Assembly: GCA_041395385.1 (NCBI GenBank)
Contig: JAWLAN010000018.1
Coordinates: 39,937 to 103,936 of the forward strand
DNA length: 64,000 bases
Direction of reading: 5' to 3'
Origin: JAJVHZ01 sp041395385
Lineage (GTDB): Bacteria; Pseudomonadota; Gammaproteobacteria; JAJPIJ01
The position numbers were made by a program, and so were the translations under genes. Shown piece after piece: positions 33,503-42,478 of the stretch. The notes under the pieces were generated by a model. It worked only from the letters and a program-made list of their open reading frames with translations, was not told the DNA's origin and did not search any database. Position 1 is the first letter of the stretch; each line of letters starts with the position of its first letter.

Positions 33503-34708
33503 TCATTGCACCACTGCCGGCGGTTCGGGCAGCGGTGGTTGGGTGGCCGGAGCGGGCGCGACGGCGCCGCCGCCCGCGGCGCTGAAGTGCGGATTGCCGT
33601 CGGGGAGCAGGGGCAGCGTCGCGTTCAGGGCGCCCATCCGTTCTCTGACGCCCGTCACCGGCGGCGGTTCGATGGCCTCGAAGCTGCCGGAGTCATAAGT
33701 GAACTTGCCGCTGCCGGTCGGGTATTCGACGCCCAGCTTCATGGCGTGCGATTCCCCGTCCACCGGCAGGTAGGAGCGGAAGGTGACGACATAGTCGCTC
33801 TGCACGATGTTCTGGATCTCTTCCACGATGGCCTGCATGCGGTCCACCGTCTCCCCGACATTGTAGTAATTGCCGAAGGAATTTTTCGACAGCGCCTCCA
33901 GATTCTTGAAGTGCTCGGTGGAACGCTTCGAATAGGCGAGCGAATAGATCGGCACCGGGACCGGCATGTTGGTGATGCGCCCCATGAGCTCCTCGCGCGC
34001 CAGCGCGCTGCCCTCGTCGAGGCCGTCGGAGAACACCACGATAGAGCAGGAGACGATGTAGTTCTCGATGCCCGGATCGAGCGAGCCCTGGCCGCTCAGG
34101 CCGCACATCTGCATGGCGGCGCCGACGCTGTCGTAGATGCGGCTCTGCATGCCGTCGACCTGCACGTCGGCCAGGCGGCGCGCGATGGCCAGCGGGTCCC
34201 TCTCGAACTGCGAGACCACCTGGTAGCCCTCCTTCTCGTCGCGAATGGCGAGCACCGCGACCTCATCCTGCGGCCTCTTGGTGTCGACGTAGCGCGCCGC
34301 GGCGCGCAAGGCGGCCTCGAACGGCGCGCCGGCCATCGACTTGCTGGCATCCAGCACCAGCACGGTACGCGTGCCGACCTGCTTTTGCCGGACGGACTCG
34401 ATGCGGTACTGCCGCTTCATCGGGTCGTAGGCGCGCCCTTTCACCATCAGGCCTATGTTGAGCTCGTTCAGATTCACCAGCGGCTGCTTGTTCTCATCGA
34501 AGGTCCGGAAGAACACCTGCACGAACGGATAAAGGCTGTAGTCCACCCGATAGATCTTGTGACCGTAGGTCCCGGGCAGCGCGCCGCCCGCGTGCGCCGC
34601 GCCCGCCGCCACGACCGACAACGCCGCGACGACCAGGCCGCGAAACGCAGCCTGCCATGCATTGGATAAACCGGAATTGAACGCGCGCGCAGTCGTGTGT
34701 GGCCTCAT
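33503..34708 (-). CDS. Exported von Willebrand factor A domain protein
   Basis: 401 residues from ATG 34708, which is preceded by a GAGGAG Shine-Dalgarno. A signal peptide with an Ala-rich h-region ends near residue 40 (AAGAAHA). The VWA domain follows, with the MIDAS motif DASKS at 120-124 and FSDGLDEG later; metal binding is likely. The tail is Ala/Pro-rich. VWA proteins mediate metal-dependent protein contacts. Placed 16 bp after a Ser/Thr kinase gene and downstream of an FHA-ABC transporter, it probably acts in the same envelope system, on the periplasmic side. Confidence 0.85.
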   Translation of the reverse strand: MRPHTTARAFNSGLSNAWQAAFRGLVVAALSVVAAGAAHAGGALPGTYGHKIYRVDYSLYPFVQVFFRTFDENKQPLVNLNELNIGLMVKGRAYDPMKRQYRIESVRQKQVGTRTVLVLDASKSMAGAPFEAALRAAARYVDTKRPQDEVAVLAIRDEKEGYQVVSQFERDPLAIARRLADVQVDGMQSRIYDSVGAAMQMCGLSGQGSLDPGIENYIVSCSIVVFSDGLDEGSALAREELMGRITNMPVPVPIYSLAYSKRSTEHFKNLEALSKNSFGNYYNVGETVDRMQAIVEEIQNIVQSDYVVTFRSYLPVDGESHAMKLGVEYPTGSGKFTYDSGSFEAIEPPPVTGVRERMGALNATLPLLPDGNPHFSAAGGGAVAPAPATQPPLPEPPAVVQ

Positions 34709-34724
34709 GCCGTGCTCCTCGGGG

Positions 34725-36527
34725 TCAGTTGCCTTCGATGAACTGGGTGTTCTGGTTGGCCTTCTGCCAGGCATTCGCCGCGCCGCCGGCCACGGGGGCC
34801 GGGTCGGGGGCCGGCGCGGGCGCGGGCTCCACCGGCTGGGGCTTCTGCTGTTTGCGCTTCACCGGCTTCGGCGCCGGTTCGGCGGTCGCGGTGGTGGTGG
34901 TTGCGGGCGGGTCGGGCTCGGCGGCGGTCTCGCTCGCCTGCCGGCGCTTCAGCAACTCCTCCATGGCCGAGGATCCGGAGGGTGCCGGCGGCGGCGCGGC
35001 CGGCGCGGTCATCGCCGGTTCCACGCTCGCTGGCGCCGGCGGCGGGGCGTAGGTCGGTGGCGCGGTCGCCACGTTTGCCGGCGGCGGCACCGGGGCGGCC
35101 GGCGGCTCGGCCGGCGTGACGGGCGGCGGGGCCGAGGGCGCGGCGCTGGCCGTTTCCGCAGGCGTGGCGGCGACCGGGGCGGGGACGACCGGCGCCGGGG
35201 CAGGCGGCGGCGTGACCGCAACCGGTGCCGGCGCGGGATCGGGCTGCGCGGGCGCCTCCGTGGTGACGGTCTCGGAGGCGCTCTTGCCGAACTGCGAGAT
35301 CACGTATGCCACCGCGCCGGCGGCGACCAGCAGGCCCACCACGCTGGCGACGACCGCCACGCGCCCGATGCCGCGGTTGACGGCCTTCGGCGGCGGCGTG
35401 ACGACCTGCGGGCCGTCGGGGGTGAGCTTCAGCGACATCTGCGGGCCGGTGTTCACCGACGGCGTCGAGGCGCCGCCGATGACGACCGTACGCTCGCTCA
35501 AGTCGTAGGTCTTGACGGTAGGCACGTCGTAGTCGAAGGCCTTGCCGAACTCATGCACGTTCTGCTGGCGTTCGTTCGGGTTCAGCGACAAGGCCTGCAG
35601 CAGGGCCCGATCCACTGCCGGCGGCAGGCCGCCGACGAACCGCGAGGCCGGCGTGACCTCCGCGCCCTGGATGCGCTCGGCAGCCCCGGGCGGGCGCTGG
35701 CCGGTGAGCATGTAATAAATGGTCGCGCCGAGGGCGTAGACGTCCGAGCGCGCGTCGGTGCCGGTTCCCATCGCCTGCTCGGGGGGGCTGTAGCCGTGCG
35801 TGACCGCCCGGCCGAGCGCGCGGGTCTGCTCGCTCGCCACTGCCTCCTTGGCGATGCCGAAGTCGATGAGCATGACCCGGTCCTGATCGTCGAGCAGGAT
35901 GTTCCCGGGCTTCAGGTCGCGATGCACGATGGGCGGCTGCTGGGCGTGCATGTAGGCGAGCACGTCGCAGAGCTGCCGCACCCACGGCGCCAGCTGCGCC
36001 AGCGGCACGCGTTTCTCCGGATAACTGCGGCGCACGGTCTCCAGCGTGCGGCTGCCGCCGAATTCGAGCACCAGGTAGACCATGCCGTCGCCGACGGCGC
36101 GATCGGTGATGTCGGGCACGGAGGGATGATTGAGCTTGGCGAGGATGCGGGTCTCGTGCTCGTCGTACATCGGCTCGGGGACCTCCTTCAGCGCGCGGCG
36201 CTTGTTGCCGAGCTTCATGTCCTCCACCAGGTAGGTCGAGCCGAAGCCGCCGCGTCCCAAAAGCTGCACGATGCGGTAGCGGTCGTGGACGATGACCCCC
36301 GGGGAGTGCAGCCATCCGAGCACGCCCTTGACCTCGCCGTTGGCCCCCATTTCCGGATAGGCGAGCTCCAGGCCGCAGACGCACTTGTACTCGGGCGGGG
36401 TCAGCTTGACGCGGTCGTAGGCGGTCTTGCAGCGCGGGCAGACGCTGTCGCCGGTGTTTGCCAACGCGGTGGCGAGCGCCTCCTCGTGCAGGCTCTTGAT
36501 GGTGTCGGTACGCAGGGTCTTGTCCAT
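34725..36527 (-). CDS. Transmembrane Ser/Thr protein kinase with N-terminal zinc ribbon
   Basis: 600 residues. Four cysteines (30, 33, 49, 51: CPRC and CVC) form a likely zinc ribbon. The kinase domain runs about 83-350: glycine loop GRGGFG (91-96), ATP Lys in ALKEV (near 114), catalytic HRDLKPGN (202-209) and IDFG (221-224), so it should be active. One membrane helix lies near 390-415 (VAVVASVVGLLVAAGAVAYVI). The last 180 residues are Pro/Ala-rich and would be periplasmic. It phosphorylates Ser/Thr, and the FHA domains encoded just upstream are natural phospho-Thr readers. It follows the FHA-ABC gene by 24 bp. Confidence 0.93.
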   Translation of the reverse strand: MDKTLRTDTIKSLHEEALATALANTGDSVCPRCKTAYDRVKLTPPEYKCVCGLELAYPEMGANGEVKGVLGWLHSPGVIVHDRYRIVQLLGRGGFGSTYLVEDMKLGNKRRALKEVPEPMYDEHETRILAKLNHPSVPDITDRAVGDGMVYLVLEFGGSRTLETVRRSYPEKRVPLAQLAPWVRQLCDVLAYMHAQQPPIVHRDLKPGNILLDDQDRVMLIDFGIAKEAVASEQTRALGRAVTHGYSPPEQAMGTGTDARSDVYALGATIYYMLTGQRPPGAAERIQGAEVTPASRFVGGLPPAVDRALLQALSLNPNERQQNVHEFGKAFDYDVPTVKTYDLSERTVVIGGASTPSVNTGPQMSLKLTPDGPQVVTPPPKAVNRGIGRVAVVASVVGLLVAAGAVAYVISQFGKSASETVTTEAPAQPDPAPAPVAVTPPPAPAPVVPAPVAATPAETASAAPSAPPPVTPAEPPAAPVPPPANVATAPPTYAPPPAPASVEPAMTAPAAPPPAPSGSSAMEELLKRRQASETAAEPDPPATTTTATAEPAPKPVKRKQQKPQPVEPAPAPAPDPAPVAGGAANAWQKANQNTQFIEGN

Positions 36528-36551
36528 CGGAAACGAACCTTGTTGCGGGGA

Positions 36552-38924
36552 TCAGCCCCGGCGGTCTTTCAGTCGCAGGCCCACCCACGCCAGGATGAGG
36601 AAGACCACGGTCATCAGGGCGATGGCAAGCAGCCCGCGATCATAGGTTTCGAGCACGGGCACGACGCTCCTGCCCAATGCATCTTTCAGACCGAGTATAT
36701 CGCCACTCAGCGTCGACTTCATGGCGTCGTAGCCCCAGAACGAGATCATGCTCAATTTCGCCGCCCACAGCGTGGCGCCGTCCAGGCGCACGATCGCGTT
36801 GGACAGAACGACCTGCGGGATCAGCAGGATGGGCACCATCGCGATGGCCTTGTCGTTGCTGTCGACGAAGGCGCTCACCGCCAATCCCATGGCGGTGGCG
36901 CCGAAGGCGGCGACCGTGAGCAGCAGCAGCCGCGATCCGAACGGCCCGGGCAGGTCCAGCAGGGCGCTGACCACGGCGAGCAGCAGCGCGCACTGCGCCA
37001 GGCAGATGAGCGCCAGCGGCCCGAGCTTGCTCAGCATATACGGCGCCAGTCCCAGGTTGACCGATCGCTCGCGCAGGTAGACCGGCAGCTCCTTGACGAA
37101 CTCGCGCGCCGAGTTCAGGCAGCCGAACCAGATCGCCGAGAGCACCAGCATGAAGCTCACCTGGCTCTCAGTGGCGGCCCGCGTCGGCAGATCGCCGCCG
37201 GTGTCGAAGACGGTGCCGATCACCGCGCCGATGAGCGGCGCCTGCAGCAGCAGGATGGCGAGGTTGCGCCGATCGCCCAGGACGAGATCGACGTACCGGC
37301 GTGTGAGGATCCTCGTCTGCGTCCAGAAGCCGCCGCCGTGGCCCTTGCCCGCGGGCGCCGGCCGCGACTGACGGGCGGCCACCGCCGCGGGCGCCTGCGC
37401 GGCGGGCGAGAGCCGCGCGGTGACGTACTGCTGGTAGTGGCGCGAGGCCTTGAACTCCGCGGCCCACTGCTCGGCCGGACGCGTCTCGAGCAGCTCGTAG
37501 ACGTCCGCGAGGCGCTTGATCCGGAAATGGCCGCACACCTCGCCGGGAGGCCCGAAATACGCGAGCCGGCCGCGATGCAGGAGCACCACGAGATCGGCGG
37601 TGTCGGCGATGTTCTCCAGGGAGTGCGTGACGCAGGCGACCGTGCGGCCGCCGTCGGCGAGCTCCGCGAAGGTCTGCATCATCTGCCGATCGGTGCCTGC
37701 ATCCAGACCGCTGGTGACCTCGTCGAGGAAGAGGATGCCGGGCTTGGCCACCAGCTCGGAGGCGAGGCTCACGCGCTTGAGCTGTCCGCCGCTCAGCGGC
37801 GAGGGCGTGTCGATGAGGAGCTCGGCCTTGTCCTGCAGCCGCACGTTCTGCAGCACCTCCTCGACGTACGACGCGATCTCCTGCTCGCTGGTGTCGGGCG
37901 GCAGGCGCAGGCGGGCGGTGTACGCGAGCGCGCGGCGCACCTTCAGCCGCCGGTGCACGATGTCCTGCTGCGGCACGTAACCGATGGTGGAGCGGAAGAT
38001 GTCGAAGGACTCATACAGGTCCACGCCGTTGTAGAGCACCCGGCCGGCGCTCGCCGGACGGCGGCCGTTCAACGCATCCAGCAGTGTCGACTTGCCGCTG
38101 CCGCTGCCGCCGAAGATCACCACGAACTCGCCCGGCTCGATCACCAGCGAGATGTCCTCCAGCAACTTGCGGGGCTGGCCGCCGGCGCGATCGCGCACCT
38201 CCTTGGCGATGCCGACGGCCTCCACGCGGATCCGGCCCTCCTCGCCGTCGGCCATCAGGCCGTCGCCGGTGAAGCGGTAGAGGAACGTCGCGATGGCGAT
38301 GTGGTCGCCGGGCGTGATGGGCGTGCGCGCGGCGATGCGATGGCCGTTGACGAAGGTGCCGTTGGTGCTGCCGAGGTCCTCGAGCCACCACTGTCCGGCC
38401 TCCTGCATGAGCCGTGCATGCTCGCGCGAGACCAGCGGCGAGTCGATCGTGAGCGCGCAGCCCTTCTGCCGGCCGATGATGAGCGTGCCGGCGCGCGCCG
38501 GCGCGGCGCCGGCGTCGGTGCGGGGCTGGGTGCGCGGCCCAGTTCGTGGAATGCTCGGCGCGACGTCGGCATCGGCCGTGATGTCGAAGACCTCGCCGGC
38601 CGCCGCCGGGGACGTGTGCACCGGCGCGGCCGCGCCGCTCAACCTGACCTGGTAGACGGTGCCGCCGATCGTCACCCAGTCGCCGTCGTTGACGTGCGTG
38701 CGATCGGCGATCGTGCGGCCGTTGACCATGACCGGCACGGCGCCGCCGGGCGCCACGTAGAGCTGCTTGCCCTCGGTGATGAGGCGCAGCTGGCCGGAGC
38801 CTGCCGCTCCGGCATCGGGGACGACGACGCCGTCGCCACCCAGGACATAGGTGCTGGCATCGGACAGTCTGCTGCGGATGGTGTTCGCGCTCGCACTGCG
38901 CAGTTCGATGTCGAGTGGATCCAT
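36552..38924 (-). CDS. FHA-domain ABC transporter (two FHA domains, ATPase and ABC-2 permease fused)
   Basis: 790 residues. A first FHA-like region spans about 40-95 and a clear FHA domain about 148-205 (LIIGRQKGCALTI ... SREHA ... DLGSTNGTFVNG). The ATPase follows: Walker A GGSGSGKST (272-280), signature LSGGQLKRV, Walker B ILFLDEVTSGLDAGTD. The C-terminal ~230 residues form an ABC-2 type permease of about six helices. This ABCG-like half-transporter layout with FHA domains is known from bacteria that control export by Ser/Thr phosphorylation. The kinase gene lies directly downstream. Cargo is unknown. Confidence 0.92.
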   Translation of the reverse strand: MDPLDIELRSASANTIRSRLSDASTYVLGGDGVVVPDAGAAGSGQLRLITEGKQLYVAPGGAVPVMVNGRTIADRTHVNDGDWVTIGGTVYQVRLSGAAAPVHTSPAAAGEVFDITADADVAPSIPRTGPRTQPRTDAGAAPARAGTLIIGRQKGCALTIDSPLVSREHARLMQEAGQWWLEDLGSTNGTFVNGHRIAARTPITPGDHIAIATFLYRFTGDGLMADGEEGRIRVEAVGIAKEVRDRAGGQPRKLLEDISLVIEPGEFVVIFGGSGSGKSTLLDALNGRRPASAGRVLYNGVDLYESFDIFRSTIGYVPQQDIVHRRLKVRRALAYTARLRLPPDTSEQEIASYVEEVLQNVRLQDKAELLIDTPSPLSGGQLKRVSLASELVAKPGILFLDEVTSGLDAGTDRQMMQTFAELADGGRTVACVTHSLENIADTADLVVLLHRGRLAYFGPPGEVCGHFRIKRLADVYELLETRPAEQWAAEFKASRHYQQYVTARLSPAAQAPAAVAARQSRPAPAGKGHGGGFWTQTRILTRRYVDLVLGDRRNLAILLLQAPLIGAVIGTVFDTGGDLPTRAATESQVSFMLVLSAIWFGCLNSAREFVKELPVYLRERSVNLGLAPYMLSKLGPLALICLAQCALLLAVVSALLDLPGPFGSRLLLLTVAAFGATAMGLAVSAFVDSNDKAIAMVPILLIPQVVLSNAIVRLDGATLWAAKLSMISFWGYDAMKSTLSGDILGLKDALGRSVVPVLETYDRGLLAIALMTVVFLILAWVGLRLKDRRG

Positions 38925-39075
38925 GGAATTCGCGCGCGATGAGGCCCGCGACGTGCGGCCGGCATCACCTAACCCCGGAGTGGTCTCGCCGGCATTGTGG
39001 CGTAGCCCCGGACGCGGCGCAAAGGGAATTCCGCCCGAAATTCCCGGGCCTCCCTGCCGTGCGCCACGCAGGTGC

Positions 39076-39516
39076 CTATGCGGTCCAGGAGACCGGATCG
39101 CCCACGCGGATCGCCGCGCCGCTCAGCACCTCGCCGAAGGCGCCGCCGCGCCAGTCCGGCCACATCGCGTCCTTCAGCCCCGCAAGGGCCTCGTCCATGC
39201 GCTCGCACGGCTTGGTCTCGCCGAGTATGCGTATGCGCGCGGCGCCCACCTGCAGGATGCGGCCACGGCTGGCGGCCAGCGGCACGCCGCGCACCATCAG
39301 GTTGGCGCGCCGCGTGGAGGGCGGCAGATCGCCTTGCATCCGCCGCATCAGTTCCCACCACACTTCCTCCTCGATGATCGTCACCTGGCGCTTGCCGCCC
39401 AGGTTGGCGTTGCCGTCGATGCCGCGCGCCGCGGCCAACGTCGCGGCCGCGACCGCATCCATCGGCCCGCGGCGCGCGCGCTTCAACCATATCGCCGTCA
39501 ACGTGCCGCCGCTCAT
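39076..39516 (-). CDS. MOSC domain protein
   Basis: 146 residues, a lone MOSC domain: RQVTIIEEEVWWELMRR, ANLMVRGVPL, and the Cys in GETKPCERMDEA that is thought to carry sulfur in this family. It lacks the N-terminal part of molybdenum cofactor sulfurases, as most small bacterial MOSC proteins do. Probably handles sulfur transfer or metal-sulfur chemistry in the cytoplasm; substrate unknown. Possible operon with the tspO gene 64 bp upstream. Confidence 0.88.
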   Translation of the reverse strand: MSGGTLTAIWLKRARRGPMDAVAAATLAAARGIDGNANLGGKRQVTIIEEEVWWELMRRMQGDLPPSTRRANLMVRGVPLAASRGRILQVGAARIRILGETKPCERMDEALAGLKDAMWPDWRGGAFGEVLSGAAIRVGDPVSWTA

Positions 39517-39580
39517 CGTCGATGATCCTGCGCCAACGTCCCGCGCGCTGCGTCCTCCCGGGCATCCGCTTCACGGCCCA

Positions 39581-40036
39581 TCATGCGCCCGGATTCAGTC
39601 GCCACAGCGCCAGGTTGAGCGCCGAGGCGTAGGTCACCCAGAGCGCATAGGGGACGAACAGCCAGGCCGCCCAGCGATTGGCCTTCATGCTGATCACGAT
39701 GAAGGCGAGTATGCAGGCCAGCAGTGCCGCGATGTCCAGGAGAGCGAGCAGCATCTGGTGCTGGCCGAAGAAAAGCCACGTCCACGCCGCGTTGAGCACC
39801 AGCTGCACACCCCAGATCGCGACGGCGCGGTCCGCGCGGGCGCCGGCGCGCCGCCAGGCGAGCCAGCCGGCCACGGCGATCGCGACGTAGAGCACCGTCC
39901 AGGTCGGCGCGAACAGCCAGTCGGGCGGCGTCCACACCGGTTTGGCCAGCGCCTCGTACCAGGCGCCCGGGCGGAACAGGCCGCCGGTCAGCGCCGCCGC
40001 CGCCACCAGCGCGATGAACACAACGAGACTTGCCAT
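39581..40036 (-). CDS. tspO: TspO/MBR family membrane protein
   Basis: 151 residues, five predicted transmembrane helices. The family's Pro/Trp-rich loop is visible: FRPGAWYEALAKPVWTPPDWLFAPTWTVLYVAIAVAGW, and later AWTWLFF and ALWVTYASALNLALWRLN. TspO binds tetrapyrroles and influences their handling or breakdown at the membrane. It lies 25 bp downstream of the SRAP gene on the same strand. Confidence 0.93.
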   Translation of the reverse strand: MASLVVFIALVAAAALTGGLFRPGAWYEALAKPVWTPPDWLFAPTWTVLYVAIAVAGWLAWRRAGARADRAVAIWGVQLVLNAAWTWLFFGQHQMLLALLDIAALLACILAFIVISMKANRWAAWLFVPYALWVTYASALNLALWRLNPGA

Positions 40037-40061
40037 GATCGGTCCTCCAGGTTCTGCCGGT

Positions 40062-40748
40062 TCAGCCCGCGCCGGCCGCGGGCAGGGGTTCCAGACACTG
40101 CTCGTCGTCGTTGCGCGGCGAGTTCACGCGCGTGCTGACGCGATAGGCGGTCATCCTCGCGGCCTGGTAGGGTCGCAACAGCGCGGCGGCGGCATCGGCG
40201 TCGCCCTGCATCCAGCGGCGATAGTCCTCCGGCGCGAGGATGACGGGCATGCGAGTGTGGATGCTCGCCATCAGCGGGTTGGCCTCGGTGGTGAGGATCG
40301 AGCACGACTCCAGCGCCATGCCCTCGCGCTCCCAGCGCTCCCAAAGTCCCGCGAACGCGAACGGCGCGTCATCGGCCATGCGGATGAAGTACGGCTGCTT
40401 GAGCTTCTGCCCCGGCACGGCGTGCCATTCGTAGAACCCGTCGGCGGGCACGAGGCAGCGGCGGTGGCGATAGGCGCTGCGGAACGCCGGACTCTTCGCG
40501 ACGTTCTCCGCGCGCGCGTTGATCGTGCTGTAGCCCACCTTCGGCTCCTTCGACCACGCGGGCACCAGCCCCCAGGTGGCGAGCGCCGCCTCGAATGCCG
40601 CGCCGGCGGCCGGCCGCACGATGATGACGGGCTGGCTGGGCGCTATGTTGTAACGCACCGGCAACGGATCGATGTGCAGGTGTTGATCGAGCGCCTCCTC
40701 GATGGGGCGCAGGCGATCCCGCTTGTAAGAGGCGTAGCGTCCGCACAT
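40062..40748 (-). CDS. yedK: SRAP-domain protein (YedK/HMCES), abasic-site crosslinking
   Basis: 228 residues from ATG 40748. The start is fixed by chemistry: the catalytic Cys must be residue 2, and the sequence begins MCGRYASY. Other motifs are YNIAPSQPVIIV, WGLVPAW, INARAENV and CLVPADGFYEWH. YedK makes a thiazolidine crosslink with abasic sites in single-stranded DNA and shields them from cleavage. An in-frame ATG four codons earlier is incompatible with this role. Small gaps link it with tspO and MOSC genes downstream. Confidence 0.93.
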   Translation of the reverse strand: MCGRYASYKRDRLRPIEEALDQHLHIDPLPVRYNIAPSQPVIIVRPAAGAAFEAALATWGLVPAWSKEPKVGYSTINARAENVAKSPAFRSAYRHRRCLVPADGFYEWHAVPGQKLKQPYFIRMADDAPFAFAGLWERWEREGMALESCSILTTEANPLMASIHTRMPVILAPEDYRRWMQGDADAAAALLRPYQAARMTAYRVSTRVNSPRNDDEQCLEPLPAAGAG

Positions 40749-40902
40749 GCGGGGCATCATAACGCCGTGCCTCCCGCGCCGCGCGGGCCGGCGCGCGCGG
40801 CGTCGTTCAGCGCACCGGCGTCGGGGTTGGAACGCGCCGCCCGGTTCTTGCTAGACTGCCGCCACCGGCGCTGTCCAATGACGCCGTGCCAGGGAGCGCA
40901 GA

Positions 40903-41415
40903 ATGAGTCCACTCGAGGCCGCCAACAACGTCATCCGGAATGCCATCGAGGCCGCGAACGGTCCGCTGCCGCCGTCCTTCGTCGTGGAATTCCTGCTGAC
41001 CCACTGGCGCCAGTATCTCGCCGCGATCCATCGCGTGCACGGCGAGGCGAGCCAGGAGTGGAAGGACGCGATCGCCGTCAGCGACCAGCTCGTGTGGAGC
41101 GTGGCGCCCAAGGCGACGGAGCAGGAGCGGATGGAGCTGGGGCGCTGCCTGGAGAAGCTGGTGGCCGCCATCAAGGAGGGAATGATCGTCGCCGGCTGCG
41201 ATCGCGATGCGCGCGTGCACTTCCTCAGGCAACTGAGCGAGTGCCACCTGCAGCTGGTGTCGCCCCCGAAGTCCGAGGGCGACGGCACGACCGCCACGGC
41301 CGAGATCGATCTGAACCAGACCGTGCAGTTGCGCCCGGAGGACCTGCGCCGGCGTGAGCTGCTCGACATGCTCGATAACGCCTACGTGCAGCACATCGAG
41401 GTCGAGGCGCGCTGA
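40903..41415 (+). CDS. Stand-alone DUF1631 C-terminal-like protein
   Basis: 170 residues. The stretch FVVEFLLTHWRQYLAAIHRVHGEASQEWKDAIAVSDQLVWSVAPKATEQERMELGRCLEKLVAAIKEGM matches the C-terminal portion of DUF1631 proteins, which are normally 700-800 residues long and helical. Only that segment is present here, with a 40-residue tail (ENDING in YVQHIEVEAR). Function of the family is not known. It may be a natural short form or a fragment kept after truncation; the intact frame and its own start favour a functional short protein. Single gene, convergent to lpxA. Confidence 0.7.
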   Translation: MSPLEAANNVIRNAIEAANGPLPPSFVVEFLLTHWRQYLAAIHRVHGEASQEWKDAIAVSDQLVWSVAPKATEQERMELGRCLEKLVAAIKEGMIVAGCDRDARVHFLRQLSECHLQLVSPPKSEGDGTTATAEIDLNQTVQLRPEDLRRRELLDMLDNAYVQHIEVEAR

Positions 41416-41464
41416 GGACGGGCGCGCCGCGCGGGCACGATGCGGCAGGCGGTGCGGCCGCGCC

Positions 41465-42241
41465 TCAGGCGCGGTGGAAACTGCGCCTGGAATTGCGTAT
41501 GAACTCGAGCAGGTGCAGTGCCGTCGGCGTTCCCAGCTTCTCGAGCCCGGCGAGCTGCTGCTCCAGTGATCCACGGGCGCCGAACAGGATCTGATAGGCC
41601 GCCTTCAGGTCGCTCAGCTCCGCGGCGCCGAATCCGGCGCGCCGCAGGCCCACCAGGTTCAGTCCGCACACCCGCCCCGGTATGCCGTCGGTGATCATGT
41701 AGGGCAGGCAGTCCTGGGTGATCTTGCTGTTGCCGCCGATCATGGCGCACGCGCCGATCTGGGCGAACTGGTGGATCTTCACGCCGCCCGAGATGAAGAC
41801 CCGATCCTCGATGTGCACGTGGCCCGCCAGCACCGCGTCGTTGGCCATGACGATGTGATTGCCCAGCCGGCAGTCGTGGGCGACGTGGGTGCAGGCCATG
41901 AAGTAGTTGTCGTCGCCGATGGTGGTGCGCCCCGCTTCCTTGCTCGTCGCGCGACTGACGGTGACGAACTCCCGCAGCACGTTGCCGTTGCCGAGCTCCG
42001 CGGTGGTCGGCGTGTCCTGAAAGCCGATGTCCTGCGGCGGGCCGGCGAACACGACGTGCTCGTGGATGCAGTTGGAATTTCCTATGCGCGCGCCGTTCTT
42101 CAACACGCTGTGCGCGCCGATGCGATTGTCGTCGCCGACGACGACGTCGTCCTCGATGACCACGTACGGACCGATGACGTTGCGGCGCCCGAGCATGGCC
42201 TTGGCGGACAGGATTGCCGTCGGATGGATCAGATTGGGCAC
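41465..42241 (-). CDS. lpxA: UDP-N-acetylglucosamine acyltransferase (LpxA-like)
   Basis: 258 residues from GTG 42241, chosen because AAGGAGG lies 7 bp upstream and the length then equals the LpxA norm; the open frame extends further but without support. The left-handed beta-helix hexads are clear (IGPYVVIEDDVVVGDDNRIG and so on), and the catalytic His is in CTHVAHDCRLGN. The enzyme adds an acyl chain to UDP-GlcNAc, the first step of lipid A synthesis. The usual lpxD-fabZ-lpxA-lpxB cluster is absent, so this may be a second LpxA or a paralogue acting on another UDP-sugar. Confidence 0.85.
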   Translation of the reverse strand: MPNLIHPTAILSAKAMLGRRNVIGPYVVIEDDVVVGDDNRIGAHSVLKNGARIGNSNCIHEHVVFAGPPQDIGFQDTPTTAELGNGNVLREFVTVSRATSKEAGRTTIGDDNYFMACTHVAHDCRLGNHIVMANDAVLAGHVHIEDRVFISGGVKIHQFAQIGACAMIGGNSKITQDCLPYMITDGIPGRVCGLNLVGLRRAGFGAAELSDLKAAYQILFGARGSLEQQLAGLEKLGTPTALHLLEFIRNSRRSFHRA

Positions 42242-42405
42242 GTTGGCCTCCTTGGAGCCGCGAGGCCCGCATGATTGGTGGACAACGGGCGCAAGCCGTT
42301 GACACGGGGGCGAAGGATTCTTGAACTCGCGGAAGAGTACCGACTCCGCGTGCTGCGTGCAAAGCATGGTCGGCGGACTATACTTTTAGTTGAAGTGCCT
42401 TCTCG

Positions 42406-42447
42406 AACTGGAGGTGTCCCGAAGCGAAAACTGGAGATGTCCTGAAG
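42406..42447. repeat. Pair of 19-bp near-identical direct repeats
   Basis: AACTGGAGGTGTCCCGAAG at 42406 and AACTGGAGATGTCCTGAAG at 42429 differ at two positions and are spaced 23 bp apart, about two helical turns. They lie 32 bp upstream of the small exported protein gene. They could be an operator, or the scar of an insertion-sequence end. Confidence 0.55.
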
Positions 42448-42478
42448 GTCCTCTTGAACCAGCACGGAGGACTACACG

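Noticed and set aside
34662..38942. 1426-codon plus-strand ORF
   Set aside because: Shadow of the kinase and FHA-ABC genes on the other strand in GC-rich DNA; composition is Arg/His-rich with no recognisable domain.
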